Positions 34,797 through 44,203 are shown, counted from the first letter of the stretch. The stretch is 62,315 bases of DNA from Peptococcaceae bacterium (GCA_009778595.1 WRJI01000004.1:1-62315); one strand, 5' to 3'. Notes: generated from the sequence alone by a model not told the origin. Translations and numbers: made by a program.

Positions 34797-35378
34797 ATGC
34801 TCAACATCATTTGGATTGTTTTGCTCTGTGTGGGGATTCTGGTAGCGGCTTTCACGGGAAATATCGGGGTGGTGACGGAGTCGGCTCTCAAAGCCGGTGA
34901 GCTTGGTGTTAAGACGGGGATCCAACTTATGGGTGTGATTGCTTTATGGATGGGTCTTATGCGTCTTGCTCAGAAGTCCGGGATTGTGTCGGCGATTGCC
35001 AAGGTGTTCGGACCTTTGCTGGCGCCGTTATTTCCTGATTTGAAACGGGAAAGCGAGGCGTGGGGGGCTATTGTGATGAATTTGTGCGCGAATATTCTGG
35101 GGTTGGGCAACGCGGCGACACCTTTCGGGTTGAAGGCGATGCAGGAACTCCAGAAGGAGAACCCTCATCCTGATCAAGCCAGCCGCAGTATGATTACGTT
35201 TTTGGCTTTAAACACGTCGTGTATCACCTTGGTACCGGCCACCATAATTGGGATTCGTATTGCAGCAGGGTCGGCGAACCCGACAGAGATTATCGGAACG
35301 ACAATTTTTGCCACCTGTTGCGCTATGACTTGCGCGATTGTGGCGGATTGGTTGTTCCGCCGCAGGAACCCGGTATGA
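34797..35378 (+). CDS. spmA: Spore maturation protein A
   Basis: A 193-residue membrane protein of the nucleoside-recognition (Gate) domain family, with about five membrane segments. SpmA and SpmB together are needed for spore core dehydration and heat resistance. Motifs LGNAATPFGLKAM and TFLALNTSCITLVPATIIGIR are typical. The C-terminus ends in RRRNPV at the four-base ATGA overlap with spmB. The ATG follows GGGAGGG within a hairpin. Expressed in the mother cell in known species. Confidence 0.92.
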   Translation: MLNIIWIVLLCVGILVAAFTGNIGVVTESALKAGELGVKTGIQLMGVIALWMGLMRLAQKSGIVSAIAKVFGPLLAPLFPDLKRESEAWGAIVMNLCANILGLGNAATPFGLKAMQELQKENPHPDQASRSMITFLALNTSCITLVPATIIGIRIAAGSANPTEIIGTTIFATCCAMTCAIVADWLFRRRNPV

Positions 35379-35917
35379 TGCAGGTTATCACGCAAATAAG
35401 CGTTTGGATAATTCCGGCGCTGCTTTTTTTCATACCGCTTTATGCTTTTTGGCGCAAGGTGCCTATCTATGAGACTTTCGTCGAGGGGGCGGAGGATGGG
35501 TTCAAAACCGCTGTCAAAATCATTCCGTTCCTTATTGGTATGTTGGTGGCGATTCAGGTTTTTGTTGATTCCGGGGCGTTGCAGTTGGTGGTGACGGTAT
35601 TGACGCCGTTGTTCGATAGGTTTGGCTGGAATACGGATCTTCTCTATATTATCCCGTTAGCGATTATGCGCCCTTTGAGCGGAAGCGGTGCTTTGGGGGT
35701 GTCAACTCAACTGATAAATGAATTCGGACCGGACTCGTTGGTGGGGCAGTTAGCGTCGACGATGCAAGGGAGTTCGGATACAACGTTTTTCGTTCTGACG
35801 GTATATTTCGGCGCGGTAAGGATCAAACAGTACAGGTATGCGATTAAAGTGGGATTGATTGCTGATTTGGCCGGGTTGGTGGCTTCGATCTGGATTGTGA
35901 CACGGGTGTTTGGGTGA
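35375..35917 (+). CDS. spmB: Spore maturation protein B
   Basis: The 180-residue partner of SpmA, also a Gate-domain membrane protein. Motifs GAEDGFKTAVKIIPFLIGML, RPLSGSGALG and QGSSDTTFFVLTVYFG are those of SpmB. The frame extends upstream into spmA, but the ATG at 35375, overlapping the spmA stop, is the natural start (translational coupling). The overlap and order spmA-spmB are as in Bacillus. Confidence 0.92.
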   Translation: MMQVITQISVWIIPALLFFIPLYAFWRKVPIYETFVEGAEDGFKTAVKIIPFLIGMLVAIQVFVDSGALQLVVTVLTPLFDRFGWNTDLLYIIPLAIMRPLSGSGALGVSTQLINEFGPDSLVGQLASTMQGSSDTTFFVLTVYFGAVRIKQYRYAIKVGLIADLAGLVASIWIVTRVFG

Positions 35918-36009
35918 GAGGAACCTTCTGTTGAACAGCGATAAGCATAAAACCCCTTCTCTTAACAGAAGATATTTTAACGGATTCTTTATCAAAGGGG
36001 GTTTCAATT

Positions 36010-36903
36010 ATGTGTCCGCAAGTTGTTTCCACATACAGTTATCCTGTCGATATTCCTTTAGGATTTCCCCCACAGCATCAGGACAGCCAGCCCGGGCGCG
36101 AGTCTGTCATGACACCGGAACCTATGTATGACAATCCCCGCTATTGTTCGGCGAATAAGCTTCTTGGCCGGGTGGTTCTGATAACAGGCGGCGACAGCGG
36201 TATTGGGCGTGCGGTGGCGATTGCCATGGCCAAGGAGGGGGCTGATGTGGTGATCACCCATTTGACGGAGGGGCAGGATGCCGAAGTCACGCGGAATGCC
36301 GTGGAGAAAGCCGGCGGGTGTTGTCTGGTTTTGCGGGGGGATCTGCGTACTGAGGAAGGGGTCGGGGCGATTGTCGCGCAGGTTTTGGGGGCGTTTCCGA
36401 CAGTGGATGTATTGGTCAACAATGCCGGCGTGCAGTTTCCGCAAAACAGTATAGAGGATATTACAACAGACCAATTGACCCGGACTTTTGAGACAAATAT
36501 CATGAGCTGTTTTCATATGGTGCGAGAGGTGTTGCCTCATATGCGCCCCGGCAGCTCGATTATCAATACGACGTCGGTAACAGCCTATGAGGGTAAAGAG
36601 ACTTTGATTGACTATTCTTCAACCAAAGGGGCTATTGTGTCCATGACTCGTTCGCTGGCGCTGTCCCTGGCTTCCCGGGGGATCAGAGTTAATGCCGTGG
36701 CACCCGGACCAACTTGGACGCCGTTGATTAGCGCCAGTTTTTCAGCGGAAGAGGTGGCTGCGTTCGGCAAAAATGTGCCCTTGGGCCGGGCTGCCCAACC
36801 TTTTGAGCTCGCGCCGTCTTACGTGTTCCTGGCTTGCGAGGATTCGGCATTCATGACCGGACAGGTTTTGCATGTGAACGGGGGGAGGTGTGTGGAGAGT
36901 TGA
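36010..36903 (+). CDS. Short-chain dehydrogenase/reductase, general stress type
   Basis: A 297-residue SDR of the group that includes Bacillus GspA39/YhxC-like proteins. After a 40-residue N-terminal arm with DSQPGRESVMTP, the Rossmann motif is ITGGDSGIGRAVA, the NNAG motif VNNAGVQF, and the catalytic Ser-Tyr-Lys runs as TTSVTAY then YSSTKGA. These enzymes use NAD(P)(H) on alcohols, sugars or ketones; the arm is characteristic of stress-linked members. AAGGGGG before the ATG is the ribosome binding site. The 3' end overlaps the convergent hydrolase fragment by about 50 bases. Confidence 0.9.
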   Translation: MCPQVVSTYSYPVDIPLGFPPQHQDSQPGRESVMTPEPMYDNPRYCSANKLLGRVVLITGGDSGIGRAVAIAMAKEGADVVITHLTEGQDAEVTRNAVEKAGGCCLVLRGDLRTEEGVGAIVAQVLGAFPTVDVLVNNAGVQFPQNSIEDITTDQLTRTFETNIMSCFHMVREVLPHMRPGSSIINTTSVTAYEGKETLIDYSSTKGAIVSMTRSLALSLASRGIRVNAVAPGPTWTPLISASFSAEEVAAFGKNVPLGRAAQPFELAPSYVFLACEDSAFMTGQVLHVNGGRCVES

Positions 36904-37060
36904 AAAAGTCCGCCGCCAACCTTGCCACCTGTTCCGGTGCGCGGGGAATTGAGAGACGATGATCACCGTTGGGAACCACGGTGAGGGGGATATGAAATTT
37001 CTTTGCAAAAGTTTGGACATCGCTGAGTGGAATCGTTTCATCTGATTCGCCATGGATCAT
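36851..37060 (-). pseudogene. C-terminal fragment of an alpha/beta hydrolase
   Basis: About 69 residues carrying the acid and histidine end of an alpha/beta hydrolase: MIHGESDETIP, then VVPNGDHRLS with the catalytic His. The conserved upstream strand and nucleophile elbow are missing. At the break the frame reads into GTTGCAAC, that is, into the inner end of a dispersed-element fragment at 37062-37081. The gene was therefore cut at an element copy. The 3' end overlaps the SDR gene. Confidence 0.8.
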
Positions 37061-37061
37061 A

Positions 37062-37081
37062 GTTGCAACCTAAGCGACTAA
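37062..37081 (-). repeat. Fragment of the dispersed element at a gene breakpoint
   Basis: The last 20 bases of a GTTGCAAC-type end, finishing in CTAA, join a truncated hydrolase gene on one side and unrelated sequence on the other. It marks a rearrangement junction. Confidence 0.75.
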
Positions 37082-37160
37082 GGGATATCACAGTCTGTTG
37101 CCACCAAAGATAATGTGACGAAGAAGTCCGGCAAGCACGGCAAGCACGTTACCAGAGACT

Positions 37161-38020
37161 TCATGTGGGATGCGAGCCACCGGGCGTGACCTGGTGGGTG
37201 AGGTTGCCGTGGGCGTCCCATTCCTGAGCCCATTGGCCACCTTCGGGTTCGGGCAGGCTGACGGGCTTATGATCTTCGTTGAAGGCGGCGCTGACAGCGC
37301 TGCCGTCGGGCAGCACGGTGCTGATCAGGTTGCCGTAGGCATCGTAATTCCAAGCCGTGGTATTGCCGCTGGGGTCGGTTTCCGAGTGAGTGCGCCCCTG
37401 CGCGTCGGATTGATAGCTGGAGACGCATCCCAAGGGATCGATGCTCGCGACGGGCTGTTTCAGCTCGTTGCATTGAAAGATGGTGGTGTGGCCGAGGGAA
37501 TCGGTCGAGCGCGTCTCCAGATGTTCCAGGTCGTACTCGAATCGGGTGTCGTATAGCTCGCCATCGCCCCAGGCGTGGTCGACGCGCCAAAGTTTGTCTG
37601 AATGCAGTTGATAGCTGTAGTAGAACGACAGGCCGTTGCGGTCGGTATGGCACCATCTGGTGTCCGGTCTGGTATTCAAAGCAATAGGGCTGATCCCTTG
37701 CATCATAGACGGCGATCAGGTCGCCCTGGCTGTCCTGTTTATAGCGGATCAGAGGGTATGCCCGGCCTGTTGCGTCGGTCAGTGTGAGTTGGCCGAGCTT
37801 GCCGGGGAGGAGACCGCTTTGCACTGGATGACGCGCCCAGTCGGTGCTTCGCTGCGCATCTCGACCAAGCGTGTCAGAACGAGTTTTTTCGTTGCGTTCA
37901 AACTGCCAGGCGTTGCCGCTCTGGTCTGCCAGACAGTCCAGGGGCAGGGTGAGCGCCCCGGCAAGCAGCTCCTCGATTGGCAGCGCCTCGCTTGGAAGTG
38001 TAGAGATGTTCCTTGGTGTT
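37161..38020 (-). pseudogene. Rhs-family fragment, frameshifted, high GC
   Basis: Two frames on the minus strand make one Rhs core. The upstream part has DCLADQSGNAWQFERNE and RYKQDSQGDLIAVYD; the downstream part has TDRNGLSFYYSY and YD repeats such as SDAQGRTHSETDPSGNTT. The join is at about 37665, where one base must be gained or lost. Neither the N-terminus nor the toxin tip is present. The region is visibly richer in G+C and in proteobacterial-style codons than its neighbours, so horizontal transfer is likely. Rhs proteins carry polymorphic toxins; the NTF2-like immunity gene lies 5.5 kb away, but no direct link is shown. Confidence 0.85.
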
Positions 38021-38036
38021 TACTTAACTGTTGATT

Positions 38037-38546
38037 GAGGTCGGTGTCATAGCTGTTGAGCGTTTTTCTCAGGGACAGGGAAGCTTTCGCATGAGAGGAA
38101 TTCGCTAACTGTTGAATACAACATACAATACAACATCCGAGGACAGAAAAAAGGCGTTTGTGTTGTGATGTGACTTTTCGGCAGAGATTATGGTCAGTAG
38201 GATGAGTAATGGTTGACGTACAACTCCTGCCAAACTATTATTTGTTCAAATTCGGCATAATTATCTAGGAATCCTGAAGGAAACACATGGGGGGGGGAGA
38301 ACTATCAAAAATGCAAATGAAGCAGATATCTCTCGAAACAATAGGAATAGGCTGAGAGGAGGACTATTGAAAAGCTTCAATACGAAATCCGAATAATGGG
38401 GGTATTGTCGCTTCATGATGTATTCTTAATAATAATAGTAATGGAGGAGTGGAGCCCAGTTCCAAGTCAATCAGCTATTTGCAAGACTGTAAAAGGTCAT
38501 ACAAATAATGTTGGGCTTCGGATTATAATTGAAAGGAGGTTCAATC
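38037..38546. other. Gap without a recognised gene
   Basis: About 500 bases hold no clear gene. There is a run of nine G near 38289, and tiny frames with good ribosome binding sites (such as TTG after AGGAGG near 38367, nine codons) that I do not accept as genes. Confidence 0.4.
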
Positions 38547-39374
38547 ATGCTAAAGAAAATCTTGCTAATTACCGGCATATTGGTTATATTTTCAAGCTAT
38601 AGTGTTTTTGCAGAAGAATATCTTAAGGAGGCTATAGGAAATACCCAGCAACATGATGAGATAACAAATCTTCTGGAACAAAAGACTATAAGGGATTATC
38701 GGATTATTACGGATCCTTTAAGATCCCATGGGAATATCCCTGGATTTGCGGGAAATATATCTGATGAAGTTATTGACTCAGAGATATCCTTCGGGAACGT
38801 TCGTTCCCTGTATTCTTTCTCTGATAAAATACCAATAAATCAGGATTTCGACAATATTAAGTCCGGAGATTTCCTTGAACAAATAGATTTATACTTTGTG
38901 CCGGTTTTGATTAATGGGGAAGCCGTTGGAATAGCAATGATTCAAAAGGACAATGACAATACTTTTTATGTCCTTGGCATGAGTGGCAGATACTTGGCCA
39001 AAATGGTTGAGGACACTGAAAGATCAGCCAATGAACTGGATAATGCCGAAACCACAGAACTGTTTCTGGTATACCATATGCCTTATTTTATAGGCATCAT
39101 CGTAGAAAATAGTACAGAAACTTTTGCGATCCCGTCAATTCCTTTCTTGGATGAGGATGTTCCTTTATATAGTAAAGCTTCTATGTCGCAGATACTGCCG
39201 GAAATTATTAAGACTCAGAAAAATTTTGCACCAGACAGTGTTGGTGGCAGGTCATCGACAGAAATGAACAATCAAATAATAAAGCTCCTTCCATTTGCAG
39301 CCGCTATTGGATTATTGATAACACTAGCCGCTTTTTTGCTAATAACATATCGTGTTATAAAGAAAGCGGAATGA
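38547..39374 (+). CDS. Exported protein of unknown function with C-terminal membrane anchor
   Basis: A 275-residue protein with a clear signal peptide (cleavage after VFA near residue 24) and a C-terminal membrane segment (about 247-270) followed by RVIKKAE. The middle, about 220 residues, shows no motif I know. It is likely displayed on the outer face of the membrane. AAAGGAGG lies eight bases before ATG 38547; the earlier in-frame ATG at 38529 lacks a site. A terminator follows. It stands alone after a 500-base gap. Confidence 0.8.
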   Translation: MLKKILLITGILVIFSSYSVFAEEYLKEAIGNTQQHDEITNLLEQKTIRDYRIITDPLRSHGNIPGFAGNISDEVIDSEISFGNVRSLYSFSDKIPINQDFDNIKSGDFLEQIDLYFVPVLINGEAVGIAMIQKDNDNTFYVLGMSGRYLAKMVEDTERSANELDNAETTELFLVYHMPYFIGIIVENSTETFAIPSIPFLDEDVPLYSKASMSQILPEIIKTQKNFAPDSVGGRSSTEMNNQIIKLLPFAAAIGLLITLAAFLLITYRVIKKAE

Positions 39375-39401
39375 ATTTCGGGGAGAACTGCCAGAGTCAA
39401 A

Positions 39402-39440
39402 GTGCCCTTAGCCCGGATTAATTAAGGACTAAGGGCGCTC
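39402..39440 (+). terminator. Intrinsic terminator
   Basis: AGTGCCCTTAG pairs with CTAAGGGCGCT with one wobble, followed by a short T-rich stretch. It ends the exported-protein gene. Confidence 0.75.
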
Positions 39441-39456
39441 TATTTCTTCGTGTTAG

Positions 39457-39554
39457 TACCTTACAGACGCGAAGCGTCAATAAAAAACAAGAAAATCCAC
39501 ATTCTGAATCCTGAATACTGAATACTGGATACTTGCGGGCAGAGCCCGCGTCTA
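39457..39554 (+). repeat. Dispersed TTAG element, copy 12 (n=4, 98 bp)
   Basis: TTAG at 39453-39456; the right border is TCTA instead of TTAG, in the same phase. GACGC-type left hairpin and GCGGGC-AGA-GCCCGC right hairpin. Confidence 0.9.
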
Positions 39555-39593
39555 ATTCCAGGCTGACGCAAACAAGTACCGTCAACGAATAAG

Positions 39594-39622
39594 TTGTAGC
39601 AGCGGATGAATTCTGCTATGAT
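39594..39622 (+). promoter_or_regulatory. SigA promoter of ilvA
   Basis: TTGTAG at 39594-39599 and TATGAT at 39617-39622 with a 17-base spacer and a TG one base before the -10 box. Confidence 0.6.
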
Positions 39623-39662
39623 AGTACAGTATCTTGGCTCCTGATCGTATCACAAGGAAGAG

Positions 39663-40922
39663 GTGGCGACAATTATACCGCTAAAGGATATCGAGGCGGC
39701 GGCAGCCCGCTTGAAAAACATCATTCACGACATACCCATGAGCTCATCAAAAACCTTTTCCCAGTCAACAGGTGCAGAACTCTATCTTAAATTCGAAAAT
39801 CTGCAAAAAACCGGCTCCTTTAAAGTGCGCGGAGCCTACAATAAGATCATGAAGCTCTGCGAACAAGGCGAACTCAATGCTGTCGTGGCCTCCAGCGCCG
39901 GTAACCACGCCCAGGGAGTGGCTTTTGCAGCAAATGCCGCCGGCGTTGACGCAACGATAGTTATGCCGCGCAGCGCACCCATCGCAAAGGTCCAGGCTAC
40001 CCAAGGATACGGGTGCAAAGTCGAACTCCACGGTGTCATTTATGACGACGCTTATGACAGAGCGATGGCGATCCAGGAAGAAACCGGCTCGGTGTTTATC
40101 CACCCTTTTGACGATGACGACATCATCGCCGGCCAAGGAACCATCGGACTGGAGATTTTACGGGATTTGCCCAGTGTCGATATTATTTTTATACCGGCAG
40201 GAGGGGGCGGGTTGCTGGCGGGAATTGCCTCCTGCGTGAAACAGGTCAACCCCCGGGTCAAGATTGTCGGTGTCCAGGCAGCCGGCGCCCAGAATATGAC
40301 CAAGTCTTTCCGTGCCCAATCTATGACTATTGACGAAAGAATGCATACCATCGCTGATGGTATCGCTGTCAAAAAGCCCGGGGTTCGCACTATGGAGATC
40401 ATCAACACTTATGTGGACGATATGCTCACTGTCACCGACAGCGAAATCGCCGCCACAATTCTTATGCTTCTGGAACGGTCCAAACAGGTTGTGGAACCTG
40501 CCGGCGCTGTATCCCTGGCGGCAGCATTGAACAACCGCAAAATCAATATTGAAGGCAAAAAAATCGTTTGCCTGCTCTCGGGAGGCAACATTGATGTGAG
40601 TTTCATTCATCGTATCGTGGAAAAAGGTCTGCTTACCCGTGGCCGTAATATGAAGTTCCAAACGGTTATGCGTGATGTGCCGGGCAGCCTGGAAAAATTC
40701 GCTGCCATCGTGGCGGATAACAATGCCAATATAACCATGGTGCAACATGACCGGCTCAAAGCCGATCTTGATATTGATGAAGCGATTCTGCATGTGGTTT
40801 GTGAAGTCGGTGGGTTTGAACACGGTCGTCAGGTCGTCTCGGATCTGGAGCGCGAGGGGTACCGTGTTCTCATGGAGTCAGAAGCAGACCCCGCTGTTGA
40901 GGATTCCGATGAAAACAAATAG
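39663..40922 (+). CDS. ilvA: Threonine ammonia-lyase
   Basis: A 419-residue PLP enzyme that turns threonine into 2-oxobutyrate and ammonia. The PLP lysine sits in KTGSFKVRGAYNK, with SSAGNHAQGVA and the glycine-rich AGGGGLLAG. A C-terminal ACT-like domain (VPGSLEKFAAIVADNN) suggests regulation, as in the shorter regulated or catabolic forms. The product can feed isoleucine synthesis or be fermented to propionate. The GTG at 39663 is the only start near GGAAGAGG; spacing is tight. The gene overlaps rluB by 14 bases. Confidence 0.9.
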   Translation: MATIIPLKDIEAAAARLKNIIHDIPMSSSKTFSQSTGAELYLKFENLQKTGSFKVRGAYNKIMKLCEQGELNAVVASSAGNHAQGVAFAANAAGVDATIVMPRSAPIAKVQATQGYGCKVELHGVIYDDAYDRAMAIQEETGSVFIHPFDDDDIIAGQGTIGLEILRDLPSVDIIFIPAGGGGLLAGIASCVKQVNPRVKIVGVQAAGAQNMTKSFRAQSMTIDERMHTIADGIAVKKPGVRTMEIINTYVDDMLTVTDSEIAATILMLLERSKQVVEPAGAVSLAAALNNRKINIEGKKIVCLLSGGNIDVSFIHRIVEKGLLTRGRNMKFQTVMRDVPGSLEKFAAIVADNNANITMVQHDRLKADLDIDEAILHVVCEVGGFEHGRQVVSDLEREGYRVLMESEADPAVEDSDENK

Positions 40923-41679
40923 TGAGGCGAGCCGTCTGCAAAAAGTCCTGGCCGGTGCAGGGGTGGCTTCCCGGAGGCAGGTCGAAAAAATGGTGGCGCA
41001 AGGCCGGATCAAAATCAACGGTCAAGTGGTCATCGAGCAAGGACGCCTGATAACTTCCGAGGATCGTGTCGAAATCGACGGAAAAAAAATTAATCTGGCC
41101 AACAAAACTTATAGCTACATCATGTTACACAAGCCTCGCCGCGTCTTAAGCACGGTCAAAGACGACCATGGCCGCAAATGCGTACGCGATCTGTTGCCGA
41201 AAGAGATCGGCCGGGTCTATCCGGTAGGGCGTCTCGATTATGAGACATCCGGGCTTCTGCTGATGACCAATGACGGCGAGCTGACCCTGAAACTTACCCA
41301 TCCACGCTATAGCGTGCCAAAAACATACCGGGTATGTCTGGACAAAGAACTGAAAAGAGCAGATCTGCAAATCCTCCGCCGTGGTGTGCCGCTTGAAGAT
41401 GGGGTAACACGCCCTGCCAAAGTTGTTGCTGATCCAAAGTTCTTCGGTTCAGAGAATGAGAAAGGTTCGGAGCATTGGGTGGAACTGACTCTGAGTGAAG
41501 GGCGCAACCGGCAAGTCCGGCGCATGTTTGAACACTTCGGCTATGAGGTGCTTGCGCTGGAACGAACAGCGTATGCTTCCCTGAGCTTGCAAAACCTGGC
41601 TTCGGGATCTTACCGCAATCTGACAGCTCAAGAGATAGCTTCACTGAGACAGTGGGGAACAGGAGAAATCACTCAATAA
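40909..41679 (+). CDS. rluB: Pseudouridine synthase, RluB/RsuA family
   Basis: A 256-residue enzyme with an N-terminal S4 RNA-binding domain (SRRQVEKMVAQGRIKINGQ) and a pseudouridine synthase core with the catalytic Asp in GRLDYETSGLLLMTNDG, plus EGRNRQVRRMFEHFGYEV. RluB modifies 23S rRNA; small-subunit RsuA is the alternative. The ATG at 40909 lies inside the end of ilvA, with GAGGA five bases upstream, so the two are coupled, which is an odd pairing. Confidence 0.9.
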   Translation: MKTNSEASRLQKVLAGAGVASRRQVEKMVAQGRIKINGQVVIEQGRLITSEDRVEIDGKKINLANKTYSYIMLHKPRRVLSTVKDDHGRKCVRDLLPKEIGRVYPVGRLDYETSGLLLMTNDGELTLKLTHPRYSVPKTYRVCLDKELKRADLQILRRGVPLEDGVTRPAKVVADPKFFGSENEKGSEHWVELTLSEGRNRQVRRMFEHFGYEVLALERTAYASLSLQNLASGSYRNLTAQEIASLRQWGTGEITQ

Positions 41680-41700
41680 CCGAGTATGGAGGTTACGATA

Positions 41701-42789
41701 ATGCCGATGCCTTCCGCCCAAATGGTTTTTTTATCAGACAATTGTCTGAATATCAAAAAACCTTTCGCGACCACTTGCTGGGAGTGCTTTAAAATGTGCC
41801 CTCATAACGCGATTAACGAGATCAAGCGTATTGATCCGAACAAGTGTACAGATTGCGGCATCTGTATGGCGGTCTGTCCCAGCGACGGTTTTGTTGACCG
41901 ATCTGTTGACGAAATCAAAAACCATATCTTTGGCGGGGTTGGCGTTTCTCTGAGTTGTCCGGCGGCGCAACCGGGTGTATGCGAAATCAGTTGTATCGGG
42001 ATGTTCGATCGGGATGCCTGGACGACGCTGCTGCTGTTATCGAGCACCAAAGAGGTTTGTATTCATACGGGCGAATGCGCCGCTTGTGAGGACCTGAAAG
42101 CATGCTCCCAGAGTGTGGAGACTCTCAAAGAAGTGTTGAGTCAATGGACCTTGCCAAACAATATGAAAATTGAGATCGTCCCTTGGGACGGGAAAACTGT
42201 TTCCGACAAACCGGGATCAGAGGGGGAACCTCCAAGGGGGGCGGATGTGTCAGTGAATACGGCCAATGCATCAGCGAACAAGTCAGTGATTCATACAATC
42301 GGTGAGCTGCGTGAACAGAACAAATTAAAAGATAAGCTCAAGGCTATGTTCACACCTATCTTAGCCGAAGAATCTTACAACATACCGCGTTCGCGCCAGT
42401 GGCTTCTGGAGGCTCTCGGTCTCGTGCCCGGTAAAATCCCTTTTCAGTCTTACAGAATCAACGATAAATGTACGGCGTGCGGCGTTTGCGCCCATGTTTG
42501 TCCCCAAGGCGCGATGACTCATATTAAGGATAACGGTGTAGAACGTATCATATATCAGCCATACCTTTGTGTTCACTGCCAAAGATGTTTGAAGGTGTGC
42601 GGGCCCCAAGCCATCACAGGGGAGGATATGGCCTTGGATGAACGCTTTATTCGAGGCAAAATTCTGTTGCAGGAAGTTACCCCGCGACTATGCGCGAAAT
42701 GTGGACGACAGATTTTCCATAAGTTGGAGCCGGGACTTTGTATTGGATGCGCTCGTGAAGATCCTGAGCTCAAGGGTATACTCTATTAA
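41701..42789 (+). CDS. Multi-cluster 4Fe-4S protein of unknown function
   Basis: A 362-residue protein with two ferredoxin modules at its ends. The first has CWECFKMCPHNAI and CTDCGICMAVCP; the second CTACGVCAHVCPQGA and CVHCQRCLKVCGPQAI. A Cys-rich middle (CPAAQ, CEISCIG, CAACEDLKAC) resembles iron-sulfur proteins that accept electrons, and the C-terminus has two CXXC pairs with CAKCGR and CIGCAR. It probably shuttles electrons, but no partner enzyme is adjacent. GGAGGT at 41688 fixes ATG 41701 over the upstream ATG 41686. The same strand holds ilvA-rluB 20 bases upstream. Confidence 0.8.
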   Translation: MPMPSAQMVFLSDNCLNIKKPFATTCWECFKMCPHNAINEIKRIDPNKCTDCGICMAVCPSDGFVDRSVDEIKNHIFGGVGVSLSCPAAQPGVCEISCIGMFDRDAWTTLLLLSSTKEVCIHTGECAACEDLKACSQSVETLKEVLSQWTLPNNMKIEIVPWDGKTVSDKPGSEGEPPRGADVSVNTANASANKSVIHTIGELREQNKLKDKLKAMFTPILAEESYNIPRSRQWLLEALGLVPGKIPFQSYRINDKCTACGVCAHVCPQGAMTHIKDNGVERIIYQPYLCVHCQRCLKVCGPQAITGEDMALDERFIRGKILLQEVTPRLCAKCGRQIFHKLEPGLCIGCAREDPELKGILY

Positions 42790-42844
42790 GCCAGGTTATA
42801 TGGTCTGGTGGTCTGGGAGAGTCGTGGGGAAAGCTGGAGGAAAT

Positions 42845-44158
42845 GTGGACGATAGACGGATCGTTGTTGTAGGGGGAGGCGCAGCTGGGTTGATGGCAGC
42901 CGGTTTGGCGGCGCGTACCCTCGCATGTGAGCATCAGCACCAGGTTAAGGTCATTTTGCTGGAGAAGGGAGACCGGCTTGCTCGTAAAGTGCTGCTTTCC
43001 GGTAAAGGGAGATGTAATATTACTCATGCCGGTGAGATCGGTGATTTCATTGAGGCTTATCCTGGGAACGGGAAATTTCTGCACTCTGTGTTGCGGCTTT
43101 TTGATAACGGGGCACTGCGGGATTTCTTACGAGAACGAGGTGTGCCGACAAAAGTGGAACGAGGCGGCCGGGTTTTTCCGGAGAGTGATCGGGCGGAATC
43201 TGTGGCGCAAGCTCTTATCGGGTTTGCTCAAGATCAAGGCGTGGAGATTCATTTGAATCAAAAAATAGATGCGATTTGTTTGCATGGAGAAAACGGCATC
43301 GAAAGGTCGGCGGCGGTGCGGGGGAGTGTAGCCGGTGTTGCGGCAGGGGATAGAGTCTGGTCGGCGGATGCCGTTATTATGGCTGTCGGTGGCGCGTCTT
43401 ATCCGGGGACCGGATCAACAGGGGACGGGTACGCCATGGCGGGTACCGTGGGCCACAAGGTCGTGGCGCCAATGCCCTCTTTGGTGCCGCTGAGAACGGC
43501 GGAGTCTTGGCCTGCCACAGTCCAAGGGTTGTCTTTACGCAACGTCAGGCTATCATTATGGATTGATGGTGTCAGAAGACAGGACCACTTTGGCGAGATG
43601 CTTTTCACACATTTCGGTGTCTCGGGGCCGATTGTTCTTACCTTGAGCCGAATGGCGGCACAAGCTTTGGGTGATGGATCCGCCGTTGGGCTCAGACTAA
43701 ACCTGAAACCGGCTCTAACTCAAGACATGTTGGTGGAACGCCTGAATAGAGATTGGGCGAAAATGGGGGCACGGCATTTCAAGAACGCTTTGGGAGATCT
43801 GTTGCCGAAAAATCTTATTCCCGTCCTTGTTGAACTGTCGGATATCGATGGCGCCAAACAGGTTCGTCAGATCAATCCCAAGGAGACTCGGCGACTGGCG
43901 GAGTTGTTGCAGGCTATACCCTTGACGGTGACTGGGACTTTAGGCCTAAAAGCTGGGATTGTCACAGCCGGCGGTGTCGATGTTCGCTCTCTCGAGCCAA
44001 GGACTCTGGCGTCTAAACATATCAGAGGGCTCTATTGGGCCGGCGAGGTTGTTGATATTGACGGCATAACCGGCGGCTATAATCTGCAAGCGGCGATCTC
44101 TATGGGGTATGCGGCGGGACTGAGTGCCGCGAAAGGGCTTCTGACACCAGACTTTTGA
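42845..44158 (+). CDS. FAD-dependent oxidoreductase, BaiN/HI0933 family
   Basis: A flavoprotein of about 437 residues. The FAD-binding motif is VVVGGGAAGLMAAG near the N-terminus, followed by KVLLSGKGRCNITHAG and, at the end, GLYWAGEVVDIDGITGGYNLQAAISMGYAAG. These are signatures of the BaiN/HI0933 family; one member reduces bile-acid intermediates, but most are uncharacterised. The open frame runs back to 42638 inside the preceding gene; GGAGG at 42836 favours GTG 42845, with ATG 42800 as a second choice. It overlaps neither neighbour on that reading and follows the Fe-S gene, so electron transfer from it is conceivable. Confidence 0.88.
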   Translation: MDDRRIVVVGGGAAGLMAAGLAARTLACEHQHQVKVILLEKGDRLARKVLLSGKGRCNITHAGEIGDFIEAYPGNGKFLHSVLRLFDNGALRDFLRERGVPTKVERGGRVFPESDRAESVAQALIGFAQDQGVEIHLNQKIDAICLHGENGIERSAAVRGSVAGVAAGDRVWSADAVIMAVGGASYPGTGSTGDGYAMAGTVGHKVVAPMPSLVPLRTAESWPATVQGLSLRNVRLSLWIDGVRRQDHFGEMLFTHFGVSGPIVLTLSRMAAQALGDGSAVGLRLNLKPALTQDMLVERLNRDWAKMGARHFKNALGDLLPKNLIPVLVELSDIDGAKQVRQINPKETRRLAELLQAIPLTVTGTLGLKAGIVTAGGVDVRSLEPRTLASKHIRGLYWAGEVVDIDGITGGYNLQAAISMGYAAGLSAAKGLLTPDF

Positions 44159-44203
44159 CATACGGACTTAGGGGTGGGCATATGATGTTTATGAGGTGAT
44201 CAA

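Noticed and set aside
38396-38602. Short frame before the exported-protein gene
   Set aside because: No ribosome binding site; overlaps the true start and signal peptide of the real gene.
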